From contig DASZZZ010000111.1 in NCBI GenBank assembly GCA_036260375.1, positions 1 through 20,273 on the forward strand: a DNA stretch of 20,273 nt, written 5' to 3'. Of this stretch, positions 1-6,890 are shown piece by piece. Both the position numbers and the translations under genes were made by a program. Below the pieces are notes generated by a model. The model was not told the DNA's origin. It made no database searches and saw nothing but the letters and a program-made list of their open reading frames with translations. Every line of letters starts with the position of its first letter. The first letter of the stretch is position 1. This DNA is from DASZZZ01 sp036260375 (GTDB lineage: Bacteria; Actinomycetota; CADDZG01; WHSQ01).

Positions 1-30
1 TGCAGCGGCCGGGCCGAGCCGGCCGCTGCA
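1..30 (-). terminator. Strong stem-loop terminator after the 46-636 gene
   Basis: A perfect 12-bp inverted repeat (TGCAGCGGCCGG, then loop gccgag, then CCGGCCGCTGCA) begins 16 bases past the stop codon of the minus-strand gene. It has no T-tract, as is common for hairpin terminators in high-GC actinobacteria. It is symmetric, so it could also end a plus-strand gene lying to the left of the window. Confidence 0.7.
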
Positions 31-45
31 GCGCGCCGTCGACGC

Positions 46-636
46 TCAGGGCGACGCGGCTCGGAGGCGGCGTCCCAGCACGAGCGCGGCACCGCAGACG
101 AGCGCGACGGCGGCTCCGAGCGCGGCCCACGGCGCGCGCGACGGCTGCGCAGACCGCGCCGGGTCCGACGAGCCCGCGGAGGTCGACGGCTGCTTCGCCG
201 ACACCGACGTCTCCGGCGCGGAGCCGTACTTCACGGCCCCCGGCGGGCGGCTCGACAGCTCGGACGCGGGGAACGTCCCGAGCGTCGCCAGCTTCTTGCC
301 GAGCGCGAAGTCGTCCGGCACGCGCCACCACGCCGGCTCGCCGCTCTCGTCGAAGCTCCGGGTCGCGTTCGCCCCCGGCGAGTACTCCACGGTCCAATGG
401 TTGGCGTCCGACTCGGGGCCCGCCACGTAGATCGTCGCCTTCAGGAAGTCGCGGTCCTTCGGCGGCGGCGTCGGCTTGCCGCCCAGGAAGAACGCCTGTA
501 GCGCGTCGCGGTCGCGCACCGTCGTGCAGCCGTTCTCGCCGCAGAACCTGACCTTGTCGATCTCCTTGGCGGCGGCGGGCGCGGCGAGCGCCGCCGTCAG
601 CGCCGCGGCCACCACCGCGACTGCGATCCTCATCAT
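46..636 (-). CDS. Secreted, C-terminally membrane-anchored protein of unknown function
   Basis: This 196-aa protein is not recognised. Residues 1-23 form a typical signal peptide ending in an Ala-rich AxA cleavage region. A compact folded region follows (about 24-125) with a Cys pair in RFCGENGC (residues 32 and 37). Next comes a Ser/Pro/Ala-rich linker (about 130-168) and a hydrophobic helix (about 170-188) followed by Arg residues. This is the layout of an exported protein held on the outer face of the membrane by a C-terminal stop-transfer helix. No LPxTG sorting motif is visible. The ATG at 636 is preceded by AAAGGAG at good spacing; a second ATG follows immediately. It is divergent from pgk across a 125-bp gap, and the 12-bp hairpin at 1-30 ends it. 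Confidence 0.75.
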   Translation of the reverse strand: MMRIAVAVVAAALTAALAAPAAAKEIDKVRFCGENGCTTVRDRDALQAFFLGGKPTPPPKDRDFLKATIYVAGPESDANHWTVEYSPGANATRSFDESGEPAWWRVPDDFALGKKLATLGTFPASELSSRPPGAVKYGSAPETSVSAKQPSTSAGSSDPARSAQPSRAPWAALGAAVALVCGAALVLGRRLRAASP

Positions 637-717
637 GCTGCGCTCCTTTCGCTCCGGCGTCGACGTGACTACACCGCGCCGCCGGCTCGGGTTCCACGGC
701 GCCGTCGATCCCGCGGG

Positions 718-723
718 TACGCT
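718..723 (+). promoter_or_regulatory. Candidate -10 box of the glycolytic operon
   Basis: TACGCT fits the actinobacterial TAnnnT -10 pattern and lies 38 bases before the pgk start, in the divergent gap with the 46-636 gene. No convincing -35 hexamer is visible at 17-18 bp, so this is a weak call. Confidence 0.3.
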
Positions 724-761
724 CTCGACGGCCCGCCCGTCGACGGAATCGGAGGTGAGAG

Positions 762-1958
762 ATGCCCGAGCGCCCGCGCCTGCCGACGCTCGACGACCTC
801 GACGTCTCGGGCCGGCGCGTGATCGTGCGCTGCGACCTCAACGTGCCGCTCGACGACGGCCGCGTCGCGGACGAGACGCGCATTCGCGCCTCGGTGCCGA
901 CGCTCGCGGCATTGCTCGAGCGCGGCGCGCGCGTCGCGGTGTGCTCGCACCTCGGTCGCCCCAAGGGGCGGGTCGTCGACGAGCTCCGGATGACGCCGGT
1001 GGGGCGCCGTCTCGGCGAGCTGCTGGAGCGTCCGGTCGTGGCGCTCGACGAGGTCGTCGGCGCGAAGGCCAAGGAGGCGTGCGACTCGGACGCCGACGTC
1101 GTGCTGCTCGAGAACCTTCGCTTCGAGGCCGGCGAGGAGGACGACGACCCCCATTTCGCAGACGCGCTCGCGTCGCTCGGCGACGCCTACGTCAACGACG
1201 CGTTCGGCGCGTCGCACCGCGCCCACGCGTCGATCGTGGGGCTGCCGCAGCGCCTCCCGAGCGCGGCGGGGCGCCTCCTCGTCGACGAGGTCGAGAGGCT
1301 CGAGCGTCTGCTGCACGATCCGGAGCACCCGTTCGTCGCGGTGCTCGGCGGGGCCAAGGTGTCCGACAAGCTCGGCGTCGTCGGCAACCTGCTGGAGCGC
1401 GTCGACGCGCTCGTCGTCGGCGGCGCGATGGCGTTCACGCTCCTCGCGGCGCAGGGACGCGACGTCGGGCGCTCGCGCGTCGAGCGCGACCGTCTCGAGG
1501 AGGTCGCCCGGGTGCTGGAGCGGGCCCAGGGCGCGGGCGTCGACGTGCTGCTGCCCGACGACGTCGTCGCGGCCGACGCGCCCGAGCGCGGCGCGGCGCA
1601 CGAGATCGCCGCGCTCGACGACATCGGCGACCGGCTCGGCGTCGACGTCGGCCCGGCGTCGGCGCGCCGGTTCGCGGCCCGCATCCGCACCGCACGCACG
1701 GTGCTGTGGAACGGACCGATGGGCATCTTCGAGATCGACGAGTTCGCGGCCGGCACGCTCGCGATCGCGGAGGCGGTGTTCGAGGCGACGGAATCGGGCG
1801 CCTACACGGTCGTCGGAGGGGGCGACTCGGTCGCGGCGCTCAACCAGTTCGGATTCACCAAGGCGGCGTCGCACGTCTCGACCGGCGGCGGCGCGTCGCT
1901 CGAGCTGCTCGAGGGCCGCGACCTGCCGGGCGTCGCGGCCCTGCGCGCCGGGCGATAG
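762..1958 (+). CDS. pgk: Phosphoglycerate kinase
   Basis: Cytoplasmic glycolytic enzyme that transfers phosphate from 1,3-bisphosphoglycerate to ADP, giving ATP and 3-phosphoglycerate. The 398-aa length is normal for the bacterial family. Signature segments are in order: RCDLNVPL (residues 23-30), the substrate-binding SHLGRPKG (62-69), LENLRFEAGEE (116-126), NDAFGASHRAHAS (145-157), GGAKVSDK (196-203), LWNGPMGIFE (315-324), GGGDSV (352-357) and the nucleotide-loop STGGGASLELLEG (373-385). The ATG at 762 follows GGAGGTGAGAG, an excellent ribosome-binding site. It heads an operon with tpiA 20 bases downstream. The gap gene that often precedes pgk is absent here. Confidence 0.98.
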   Translation: MPERPRLPTLDDLDVSGRRVIVRCDLNVPLDDGRVADETRIRASVPTLAALLERGARVAVCSHLGRPKGRVVDELRMTPVGRRLGELLERPVVALDEVVGAKAKEACDSDADVVLLENLRFEAGEEDDDPHFADALASLGDAYVNDAFGASHRAHASIVGLPQRLPSAAGRLLVDEVERLERLLHDPEHPFVAVLGGAKVSDKLGVVGNLLERVDALVVGGAMAFTLLAAQGRDVGRSRVERDRLEEVARVLERAQGAGVDVLLPDDVVAADAPERGAAHEIAALDDIGDRLGVDVGPASARRFAARIRTARTVLWNGPMGIFEIDEFAAGTLAIAEAVFEATESGAYTVVGGGDSVAALNQFGFTKAASHVSTGGGASLELLEGRDLPGVAALRAGR

Positions 1959-1978
1959 ACGGCTTCCAAGGAGGGCGA

Positions 1979-2746
1979 ATGCGCAAACCGCTCATCGCGG
2001 GCAACTGGAAGATGAACAAGACGCATCTCGACGCCATGCGCCTCGTGCAGCAGCTCGGATACGAGCTCGCCGACCACGACTTCGAGCGCGCCGAGGTCGT
2101 CGTGTGTCCGCCGTTCACGGCGCTGCGAACGATCCAGACCCTCATCGACTCGAGCCGCTTCTCGTTCGGGCTCGGCGCGCAGAACATGCACTCGGAGATC
2201 GAGGGCGCGTACACCGGCGAGGTGTCGCCCGTGATGCTGCGCGCGCTCGACGTCGGCTACGTCATCCTCGGGCACTCGGAGCGCCGCGAGCTCTTCGGCG
2301 AGAGCGACGACGCGGTCGCGGCCAAGGTCAAGGTCGCGCTCGCGCACGAGCTGACGCCGATCGTGTGCTGCGGCGAGACGTCCGACGAGCGCGACAGGGG
2401 CGAGACCGAGGCGAAGGTCGACCGGCAGGTGCGCGCCGCGTTCGGGGGGTTGCGCGGCGACCGTGCGGCGTCGTGCGTCGTCGCGTACGAGCCCATCTGG
2501 GCGATCGGGACGGGCCGCACCGCGACGCCGCAGGACGCGCAGTCGACGATCTCCTACGTCCGCAGCGTGCTCAAGGACCAGTGCGGCGACGACGCGGCGG
2601 AGCGAATCCGCATCCTCTACGGGGGCAGCGTCAAGGCGGGCAACGCTGCGTCGCTCGTGGGACAGCCCGACGTCGACGGCGCGCTCGTCGGCGGCGCGTC
2701 GCTCGACGCCGCGGAGTTCGCATCGATCGTGAAGGCGGCGCAATGA
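1979..2746 (+). CDS. tpiA: Triosephosphate isomerase
   Basis: Interconverts dihydroxyacetone phosphate and glyceraldehyde 3-phosphate in the cytoplasm. The 255-aa TIM barrel has GNWKMN at 8-13 (catalytic Lys11), the electrophile His99 in LGHSERR, the catalytic base Glu171 in YEPIWAIGTG with the mobile loop 6 following it, and the phosphate-binding ILYGGSVK (212-219) and LVGGASL (236-242). The ATG at 1979 has AAGGAGG about 5 bases upstream. A much longer open frame runs through upstream DNA in this phase, but it overlaps pgk and is a GC-rich artefact. The stop overlaps the next gene's start (ATGA), suggesting translational coupling. Confidence 0.98.
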   Translation: MRKPLIAGNWKMNKTHLDAMRLVQQLGYELADHDFERAEVVVCPPFTALRTIQTLIDSSRFSFGLGAQNMHSEIEGAYTGEVSPVMLRALDVGYVILGHSERRELFGESDDAVAAKVKVALAHELTPIVCCGETSDERDRGETEAKVDRQVRAAFGGLRGDRAASCVVAYEPIWAIGTGRTATPQDAQSTISYVRSVLKDQCGDDAAERIRILYGGSVKAGNAASLVGQPDVDGALVGGASLDAAEFASIVKAAQ

Positions 2747-4035
2747 GCCCGAACAAGATCGTGTACGTGATCCTCGACGGCCTCGGCGACGACCCGCTCG
2801 ACGCCCTCGGCGGCAGGACGCCGCTCGAGGCCGCGCGCACGCCGCACCTCGACAGCCTCGCGCGGCGCGGCCGCAACGGCTACGTCACGACCGTCGGAGA
2901 GGGCATCGCGCCCGAGTCCGACATCGCGGTGTTCGCGGTGCTCGGCTACGACCCGCGCGAGCACCACAGCGGACGCGGCCCCCTCGAGTCGGTCGGCGCC
3001 GGCCTCGCGGTGAACGACGGCGACCTCGCGTACCGCGTCAACTTCGCGACCGTGGAGCGCGACGGCGACGGGTGGGCGATCGTCGACCGGCGCGTCGGGC
3101 GCGACCTCGGCTCCGACGAGGCCCACGCACTGGCGCGCGAGGTCCAGGAGGGCGTGCAGCTGGAGCGCGCGTCGTTCGACTTCCGCGCCACGATCGGTCA
3201 TCGCGGCGTGCTCGTGCTGCGCTCCGACGAGGGTCCGCTGTCGGCCGAGGTCGCCAACTCCGACCCCGCGTACGGACGCGAGGGCAGCCTCGGCGTCGCC
3301 AAGGAGACGTTCGACAACCGCGTCGTCACCGTCGCGCCGGTCGCCGGTCACGAGCGCGACGAGCGCGCGCAGCGCGCCGCGCGCCTCACGAACGAGTGGC
3401 TGCGCGCCTCGTTCGACGTGCTCGACGCGTCCGACGTCAACGCCGCCCGCCGCTCCACGGGCAGGCTCCCCGGCAACTTCGTCCTCACGCGCGACGGTGG
3501 CGACCACGTCCCCGAGCTCGTGCCGTTCAAGGAGCGCTTCGGGCCCGAGATGGGCTGCTTCGTCGAGATGCCGGTGGAGCTCGGCATCGCGCGCCTCATG
3601 CAGATGGGCGTCGTCGAGGCGCCGACCGGCATCCCCGCGGCCGAGCAGTACCACGCATGGGCGACGCTCGCGCTCGACGCGCTCGGTGGCTACGACGGTC
3701 TGTACATCCACATCAAGGGCCCCGACGTCCCGGCCCACGATGGCGACCACGAGGGCAAGATCGCGAGCATCGAGGACATCGACCGCATCTTCTTCGGCAC
3801 GCTGCTCGACGGTCTCGACCTCCGCAAGGCGCTCGTCGCCGTGACGGCCGACCACTCGACGAGCTGCGCGCGCAAAGCGCACACCGACGGCCCCGTGCCA
3901 CTGCTCGTCGCGGGCGGCGCGGTGTCGGCGGACGGAGTCGAGGAGTACGGCGAGAGCGCGTCGCGCCGCGGGTCGCTGGGGCACCTCCGGGGGCCGGAGA
4001 TCATGCCGAACCTCGTCGACCTCGCGCGCGCCTGA
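2743..4035 (+). CDS. apgM: 2,3-bisphosphoglycerate-independent phosphoglycerate mutase, archaeal (ApgM) type
   Basis: Probably interconverts 3- and 2-phosphoglycerate with two divalent metals and a phosphoserine intermediate. The 430-aa protein matches the alkaline-phosphatase-superfamily ApgM class (COG3635) and not the longer GpmI or the cofactor-dependent GpmA. Visible features are the metal-binding VILDGLGD (Asp12), the probable nucleophile Ser59 in APESDIAVFAVLGYDP, HHSGRGPLE (74-82), KGPDVPAHDGD (Asp328, His332), VTADHSTSC (Asp370, His371) and GSLGHLRG (His414). The start is fixed by the 4-bp ATGA overlap with tpiA. It is the last gene of a three-gene glycolytic operon and would act one step after pgk. 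The symbol follows the family; the exact reaction is inferred from homology. Confidence 0.9.
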   Translation: MSPNKIVYVILDGLGDDPLDALGGRTPLEAARTPHLDSLARRGRNGYVTTVGEGIAPESDIAVFAVLGYDPREHHSGRGPLESVGAGLAVNDGDLAYRVNFATVERDGDGWAIVDRRVGRDLGSDEAHALAREVQEGVQLERASFDFRATIGHRGVLVLRSDEGPLSAEVANSDPAYGREGSLGVAKETFDNRVVTVAPVAGHERDERAQRAARLTNEWLRASFDVLDASDVNAARRSTGRLPGNFVLTRDGGDHVPELVPFKERFGPEMGCFVEMPVELGIARLMQMGVVEAPTGIPAAEQYHAWATLALDALGGYDGLYIHIKGPDVPAHDGDHEGKIASIEDIDRIFFGTLLDGLDLRKALVAVTADHSTSCARKAHTDGPVPLLVAGGAVSADGVEEYGESASRRGSLGHLRGPEIMPNLVDLARA

Positions 4036-4052
4036 AAGCTGGCGCGGTCGGC

Positions 4053-4058
4053 TAACAT
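4053..4058 (+). promoter_or_regulatory. Candidate -10 box (TAACAT) of the BlaI-like gene
   Basis: TAACAT fits the TAnnnT pattern seen before other genes here. It lies 55 bases before the start codon of the regulator, just after the apgM stop. A start site near 4065 would place the hairpin at 4069-4085 at the very 5' end of the mRNA. Confidence 0.4.
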
Positions 4059-4068
4059 GCCGGTACGA

Positions 4069-4085
4069 CCGCCCCGCCGGGGCGG
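4069..4085 (+). terminator. GC hairpin between apgM and the BlaI-like gene
   Basis: Perfect 7-bp stem CCGCCCC / GGGGCGG with loop gcc, 34 bases after the apgM stop and without a T-tract. It may end the glycolytic operon. It also lies just downstream of the candidate -10 at 4053, so it could equally be a 5' leader hairpin of the next transcript. Confidence 0.45.
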
Positions 4086-4112
4086 GGCTCGACCGGAGGG
4101 CAACGGGGGGAC

Positions 4113-4520
4113 ATGACGGCGAGACGGCGCCACTCACTGGCGGATCTCCTCGGCCCCCTGGAGTCCGACATCATGGACGTCGTGTGGGAGCGCGGCGACG
4201 TCACCGTGCGCGACGTGCACGAGGTCCTGCGTCGCGACCGCAACATCGCCTACACGACCGTCATGACGACGCTCGGGCGCCTCGCCGACAAGCGCATCGT
4301 CAAGCGGCACGAGACGACGTCGGCGCACAGGTTCACGCCGGTCGTGACGCGCGACGACTACGCGCATTCGACCGTGAAGTCGGTCGTCGACTGGCTCGTG
4401 AGCCACTTCCCCGATCCCGCCGTCGCCTACTTCGTAGATCGCGTCGAGACCGACCGCCACGCGCTCGAGCGACTGCGCCGCGCGCTCGACGACCACCCCG
4501 GCCGCGCCGCGGGGGAGTGA
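4113..4520 (+). CDS. BlaI/MecI/CopY-family winged-helix transcriptional regulator
   Basis: A 135-aa DNA-binding protein. Residues about 10-80 form the winged helix typical of BlaI/MecI: LGPLESDIMDVVWERGDVTV, then VHEVLRRDRNIAYTTVMTT with the recognition helix, then the wing ending AHRFTPVV. The C-terminal part (about 84-125) is the helical dimerisation region. Classical members repress beta-lactamase or copper genes and are inactivated by a membrane peptidase of the BlaR/M56 family. No such partner lies nearby, so the targets and signal are unknown. The ATG at 4113 is preceded by G-rich sequence (GGAGGG farther up, GGGGGG close by). secG follows 72 bases later on the same strand, with its own -10-like box. 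Confidence 0.88.
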   Translation: MTARRRHSLADLLGPLESDIMDVVWERGDVTVRDVHEVLRRDRNIAYTTVMTTLGRLADKRIVKRHETTSAHRFTPVVTRDDYAHSTVKSVVDWLVSHFPDPAVAYFVDRVETDRHALERLRRALDDHPGRAAGE

Positions 4521-4546
4521 CGCGCGTGCCGGTAGTCGCCGCGGGC

Positions 4547-4552
4547 TAAGCT
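4547..4552 (+). promoter_or_regulatory. Candidate -10 box (TAAGCT) of secG
   Basis: TAAGCT lies 41 bases before the GTG of secG and matches the same TAnnnT pattern as the other boxes in the window. No clear -35 hexamer is seen. Confidence 0.35.
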
Positions 4553-4592
4553 GGCGGCCGTCGTCTCCCAGGACACCAAGGGAAGGTAGACC

Positions 4593-4823
4593 GTGACCGC
4601 GTTTCTGACCGTAGTCCACGTGCTCGCGTCGCTGGCGCTGATCCTGCTCGTGCTCCTGCACGCCGGGCGCGGCGGAGGGGTGTCGGAGATGTTCGGCGGC
4701 GGCATCCAGAGCCAGGCGATGGGCTCCACGGTGATGGAGCGCAACCTCGACCGCATAACGATCATCACCGCGGTGGTGTTCGCCGGCACCACGATCCTGC
4801 TGGCGATGCGCCTGTCCGGCTGA
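4593..4823 (+). CDS. secG: Preprotein translocase subunit SecG
   Basis: Small inner-membrane subunit of SecYEG that assists SecA-driven protein export. The 76-aa length is normal. It has two transmembrane helices (about 3-23 and 53-73) joined by a Gly-rich cytoplasmic loop, with the family signature LLHAGRGGGVSEMFGGG (residues 21-37). The start is GTG, with AAGGGAAGG about 7 bases upstream. In many actinobacteria secG follows the pgk-tpi cluster. Here apgM and the BlaI-like gene lie between, so the arrangement supports the call. The lipoprotein gene starts 8 bases downstream and is probably co-transcribed. Confidence 0.95.
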   Translation: MTAFLTVVHVLASLALILLVLLHAGRGGGVSEMFGGGIQSQAMGSTVMERNLDRITIITAVVFAGTTILLAMRLSG

Positions 4824-4831
4824 GCCGGACG

Positions 4832-6535
4832 ATGATCGTGCGCGCCCGCGGACGAGCGCTCGCGACCGGCGTCGTCGCGTTGCTCGCCCTCGCCGCCTGC
4901 ACCGGCGACGACGACCGCGCGCGCGGCCCGAGCGCCACCGCCACCGGGTCGGAGACGTCGCCCGCCGCGACGCCGACCGACGTCGATGCGTCGCCGTCGG
5001 CGGCGCCCTCGGGGGGCGGCACCGGACCCGCCGTCGAGCGCGACCCCGAGGCGCTGACCGTCGCCATCCAGGATCCCCGCAGCCTCGACCCGATGCGCAT
5101 CCAGAACACGTACTCGCTGCTCGTAGCGCGCCAGCTGTTCGAGGGGCTGACGCGCTGGGACCAGGAGCGCGGCGAGGTCGTGGGGGCCGCGGCGAAGTCG
5201 TGGGAAGCGGCGCGCAACGACCGCCGCTTCACGTTCACGCTGCGGCGCGGCATGACGTTCCACGACGGCACGCCCGTGACCGCGCGCGACTTCGAGTACG
5301 CGTTCGATCGCATCGCGCTACAGAAGAACGCGTCCGACCTCGCCTACACGCTCGAACGCGTACGCGGCTTCGACGACGTCAACCAGCTCGGCCGCGAGCG
5401 CACACTCGAGGGCGTGCGCGCACCCGACGACCGCACGTTGGTGATCGAGCTCGACGAGCCGTTCGCCGAGCTTCCCGCGGTCCTGACGCACCCCGGTCTC
5501 GTGCCGGTGCCGAGGGACGCCGCGCGCGACAGCGCGACGTTCCTCGAGGAGCCCGTCGGCAACGGTCCGTTCCGCATGTCGGCGCCGTGGCAGGGGAGCG
5601 GGCCCATCGAGCTCGAGGCGTTCGGCGGCTTCTACGACCCGGTCGAGCTCGAGGCCATCCGCTTCGTGACGTTCCCCGAGGCCGCGGCGTCGTGGGTGCC
5701 CTTCGTCGACGGTCAGATCGACGTCGCCGAGGTGCCCGTCAATCAGTTCGTGCAGGCCGCGAGCGCGTACGGCAAGCGCGGCTACCAGCCGTTGCTGCTC
5801 GGCTACTACTACGGCTTCAACCTCGACGCGCGCGGCCTCGGCGACATCCGTCTGCGCAAGGCGATCGGACGCGCGATCGACCGCGAGCGCATCGCGCAGG
5901 AAATCTACAAGGGCACGCTCCAGCCGCCGCGCGGGATCGTCCCCGACGCGATGCCGGGTTTCGGCGACGACGCGTGCGGAAAGCTCTGTGACCACTCGCT
6001 CGGCGCGGCCCGCAGCTACGTGCGCAAGCTCCCGAAACGCGCGCGCGACGTGACGCTCGAGTTCCCAAACGACGAGCCCAACGCGCCGCAGCACCGCGAG
6101 GTCGCGGCCGCGATCCGCGACGATCTCGAAGCCGCGGGTCTCGACGTGGAGCTGCGCGACTTCCCGTTCGAGAAGTACCTCGAGCGGCTCCGCACCGGCC
6201 GGATGCACTTCTATCGCATCGGCTGGAGCGCCGAGTATCCCGTCGCCGACGACTTCCTGGCGCCGCTGTTCGAGTCCGACGCGCCCGACAACGGCTTCGG
6301 GTTCTCGTCGCGCAAGGTCGACTCGCTGCTGCGCAAAGCGCGCTCCGAGGATGATCCCAAGCGGCGCGTCGCGTTCTACGCGCAGGCGGAGGAGGAGATC
6401 CTCGAGCAGGCCCCGATCCTGCCCATCGGCTTCTTCGTGACGCACTTCGCGGCGCAGCCGCGCGTCGAGGGCATCCACTTCGACATGACCGGCGGCTTCG
6501 ACGCCGCCACGATCAGCCTCGCCGACGACGGCTAG
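4832..6535 (+). CDS. ABC-type peptide/nickel substrate-binding lipoprotein (SBP_bac_5 family)
   Basis: A 567-aa extracytoplasmic solute receptor of the OppA/DppA class. The signal peptide ends in lipobox LAAC (Cys23 would be lipidated). A Thr/Ser/Pro/Ala-rich linker (about 24-68) follows, then the two-lobed binding domain to the C-terminus. Family hallmarks include the N-terminal DPRSLDPMRIQNTYS, LFEGLTRWD, the FTFTLRRGMTFHDGTPVTARDFEYAF block (about 131-156) and the VGNGPFRM segment. The ATG at 4832 lies 8 bases after the secG stop, so it may be co-transcribed with it. No permease or ATPase genes are nearby, so this is an orphan receptor whose transporter lies elsewhere. The ligand cannot be read from the sequence; peptides are the default expectation. 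Confidence 0.9.
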   Translation: MIVRARGRALATGVVALLALAACTGDDDRARGPSATATGSETSPAATPTDVDASPSAAPSGGGTGPAVERDPEALTVAIQDPRSLDPMRIQNTYSLLVARQLFEGLTRWDQERGEVVGAAAKSWEAARNDRRFTFTLRRGMTFHDGTPVTARDFEYAFDRIALQKNASDLAYTLERVRGFDDVNQLGRERTLEGVRAPDDRTLVIELDEPFAELPAVLTHPGLVPVPRDAARDSATFLEEPVGNGPFRMSAPWQGSGPIELEAFGGFYDPVELEAIRFVTFPEAAASWVPFVDGQIDVAEVPVNQFVQAASAYGKRGYQPLLLGYYYGFNLDARGLGDIRLRKAIGRAIDRERIAQEIYKGTLQPPRGIVPDAMPGFGDDACGKLCDHSLGAARSYVRKLPKRARDVTLEFPNDEPNAPQHREVAAAIRDDLEAAGLDVELRDFPFEKYLERLRTGRMHFYRIGWSAEYPVADDFLAPLFESDAPDNGFGFSSRKVDSLLRKARSEDDPKRRVAFYAQAEEEILEQAPILPIGFFVTHFAAQPRVEGIHFDMTGGFDAATISLADDG

Positions 6536-6556
6536 GGGAGGATCGCCCGCCGGCCG

Positions 6557-6562
6557 TATAAT
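6557..6562 (+). promoter_or_regulatory. Consensus -10 box (TATAAT) of the tRNA-Leu gene
   Basis: A perfect TATAAT in very GC-rich surroundings, 35 bases before the mature tRNA 5' end and just after the lipoprotein stop codon. A start near 6569 would put the hairpin at 6571-6588 in the 5' leader that RNase P removes. Confidence 0.65.
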
Positions 6563-6570
6563 GGCGCCAG

Positions 6571-6588
6571 ACCCCGGCCCGCCGGGGT
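6571..6588 (+). terminator. GC hairpin between the lipoprotein gene and tRNA-Leu
   Basis: Stem ACCCCGG / CCGGGGT (7 bp) around a 4-base loop cccg. It lies 36 bases after the lipoprotein stop and could end that transcript. It also lies right after the TATAAT box, so it could be a tRNA leader hairpin. Confidence 0.45.
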
Positions 6589-6596
6589 CGCTGCAC

Positions 6597-6682
6597 GTCG
6601 GAGTGGCGGAATTGGTAGACGCGCTAGGTTGAGGGCCTAGTGCCCCTCACGGGGCGTAGGAGTTCAAGTCTCCTCTCCGACA
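6597..6682 (+). tRNA. tRNA-Leu (anticodon GAG)
   Basis: An 86-nt class II tRNA folded by eye. The acceptor stem is GTCGGAG / CTCCGAC. The D-stem GCG / CGC encloses a loop containing GGTAGA. The anticodon stem CTAGG / CCTAG encloses loop TTGAGGG, giving anticodon GAG at 6631-6633, which reads CUC and CUU. A long variable arm (GCCCC / GGGGC) follows, then T-stem AGGAG / CTCCT with loop TTCAAGT, and discriminator A at 6682. The CCA is not encoded. Its 3' part from 6623 is repeated at 8247-8307, which marks it as an integration site. The present 3' half may therefore come from the inserted element and restore a working tRNA. Confidence 0.95.
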
Positions 6683-6683
6683 C
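6623..6683 (+). repeat. attL-like direct repeat (3' part of tRNA-Leu)
   Basis: This is the left copy of a 61-bp direct repeat matching 8247-8307 at 60 of 61 positions. It runs from just before the anticodon stem to one base past the discriminator, which is the usual att core region for tyrosine-recombinase integration in tRNA genes. The only difference is 6632 (A here, C at 8256), the middle anticodon base. Confidence 0.9.
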
Positions 6684-6727
6684 GACTTGACCTGCGCAAA
6701 CGCTGCTCTTACCATGCCGAACGCACG

Positions 6728-6786
6728 TTCGTAGCACTGCGCGTGCAACAGAACTGCTACGAAACTCCAAGGGATGTAGCTACGAA
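6728..6786. repeat. Inverted and direct repeats of GCTACGAA near the left end of the island
   Basis: TTCGTAGCA (6728-6736) and TGCTACGAA (6755-6763) form a perfect 9-bp inverted repeat with an 18-base gap. GCTACGAA recurs directly at 6779-6786. The cluster lies 45-103 bp inside the left att copy, where integrase or excisionase arm sites usually lie. It could also be an operator or a replication iteron set. Confidence 0.65.
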
Positions 6787-6808
6787 CTTGCTACCATCGG
6801 CGCTCGCT

Positions 6809-6888
6809 GCGGTGGTGGTGGAACGGTAGACACGCCAGCTTGAGGGGCTGGTGCCGCAAGGGTGTGGGGGTTCAATCCCTCCGCCGCG
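6809..6888 (+). pseudogene. Degenerate tRNA-Leu (GAG)-like sequence inside the island
   Basis: The acceptor stem GCGGTGG / CCGCCGC pairs fully. The D-stem GTG / CAC encloses a loop with GGTAGA. The anticodon stem CCAGC / GCTGG encloses TTGAGGG (anticodon GAG at 6842-6844). The 3' arm is abnormal: if the acceptor pairs, the T-arm is only 15 nt, GGGGG - TTCAA - TCCCT, so the T-loop is two bases short. Reading a normal 7-base loop instead breaks the acceptor stem. The variable stem is weak, and the discriminator would be G where leucine tRNAs need A. I read it as a decayed or unusual tRNA-Leu carried by the element. The start of the downstream ORF follows two bases later. Confidence 0.6.
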
Positions 6889-6890
6889 CG

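Noticed and set aside
669..1874. 401-codon minus-strand frame opposite pgk
   Set aside because: Low-complexity Arg/Ala/Val composition antisense to pgk; typical of high-GC shadow frames.
476..2746. Long plus-strand frame (756 codons) running into tpiA
   Set aside because: Only its last 255 codons are tpiA. The rest is Arg/Ala-rich translation of the pgk region in another phase, and pgk itself is unmistakable.
2617..4137. 506-codon minus-strand frame opposite apgM
   Set aside because: Antisense to a clear metabolic gene, no recognisable domain, biased composition.
4113..4520. Beta-lactam resistance regulation by the BlaI-like protein
   Set aside because: No beta-lactamase, penicillin-binding protein or BlaR-type peptidase gene is nearby, so only the family is called.
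6840..6890. Earlier start (TTG) of the island orphan gene
   Set aside because: It lies inside the anticodon loop of the tRNA-like sequence and has no ribosome-binding site; later ATG or GTG starts are more plausible.
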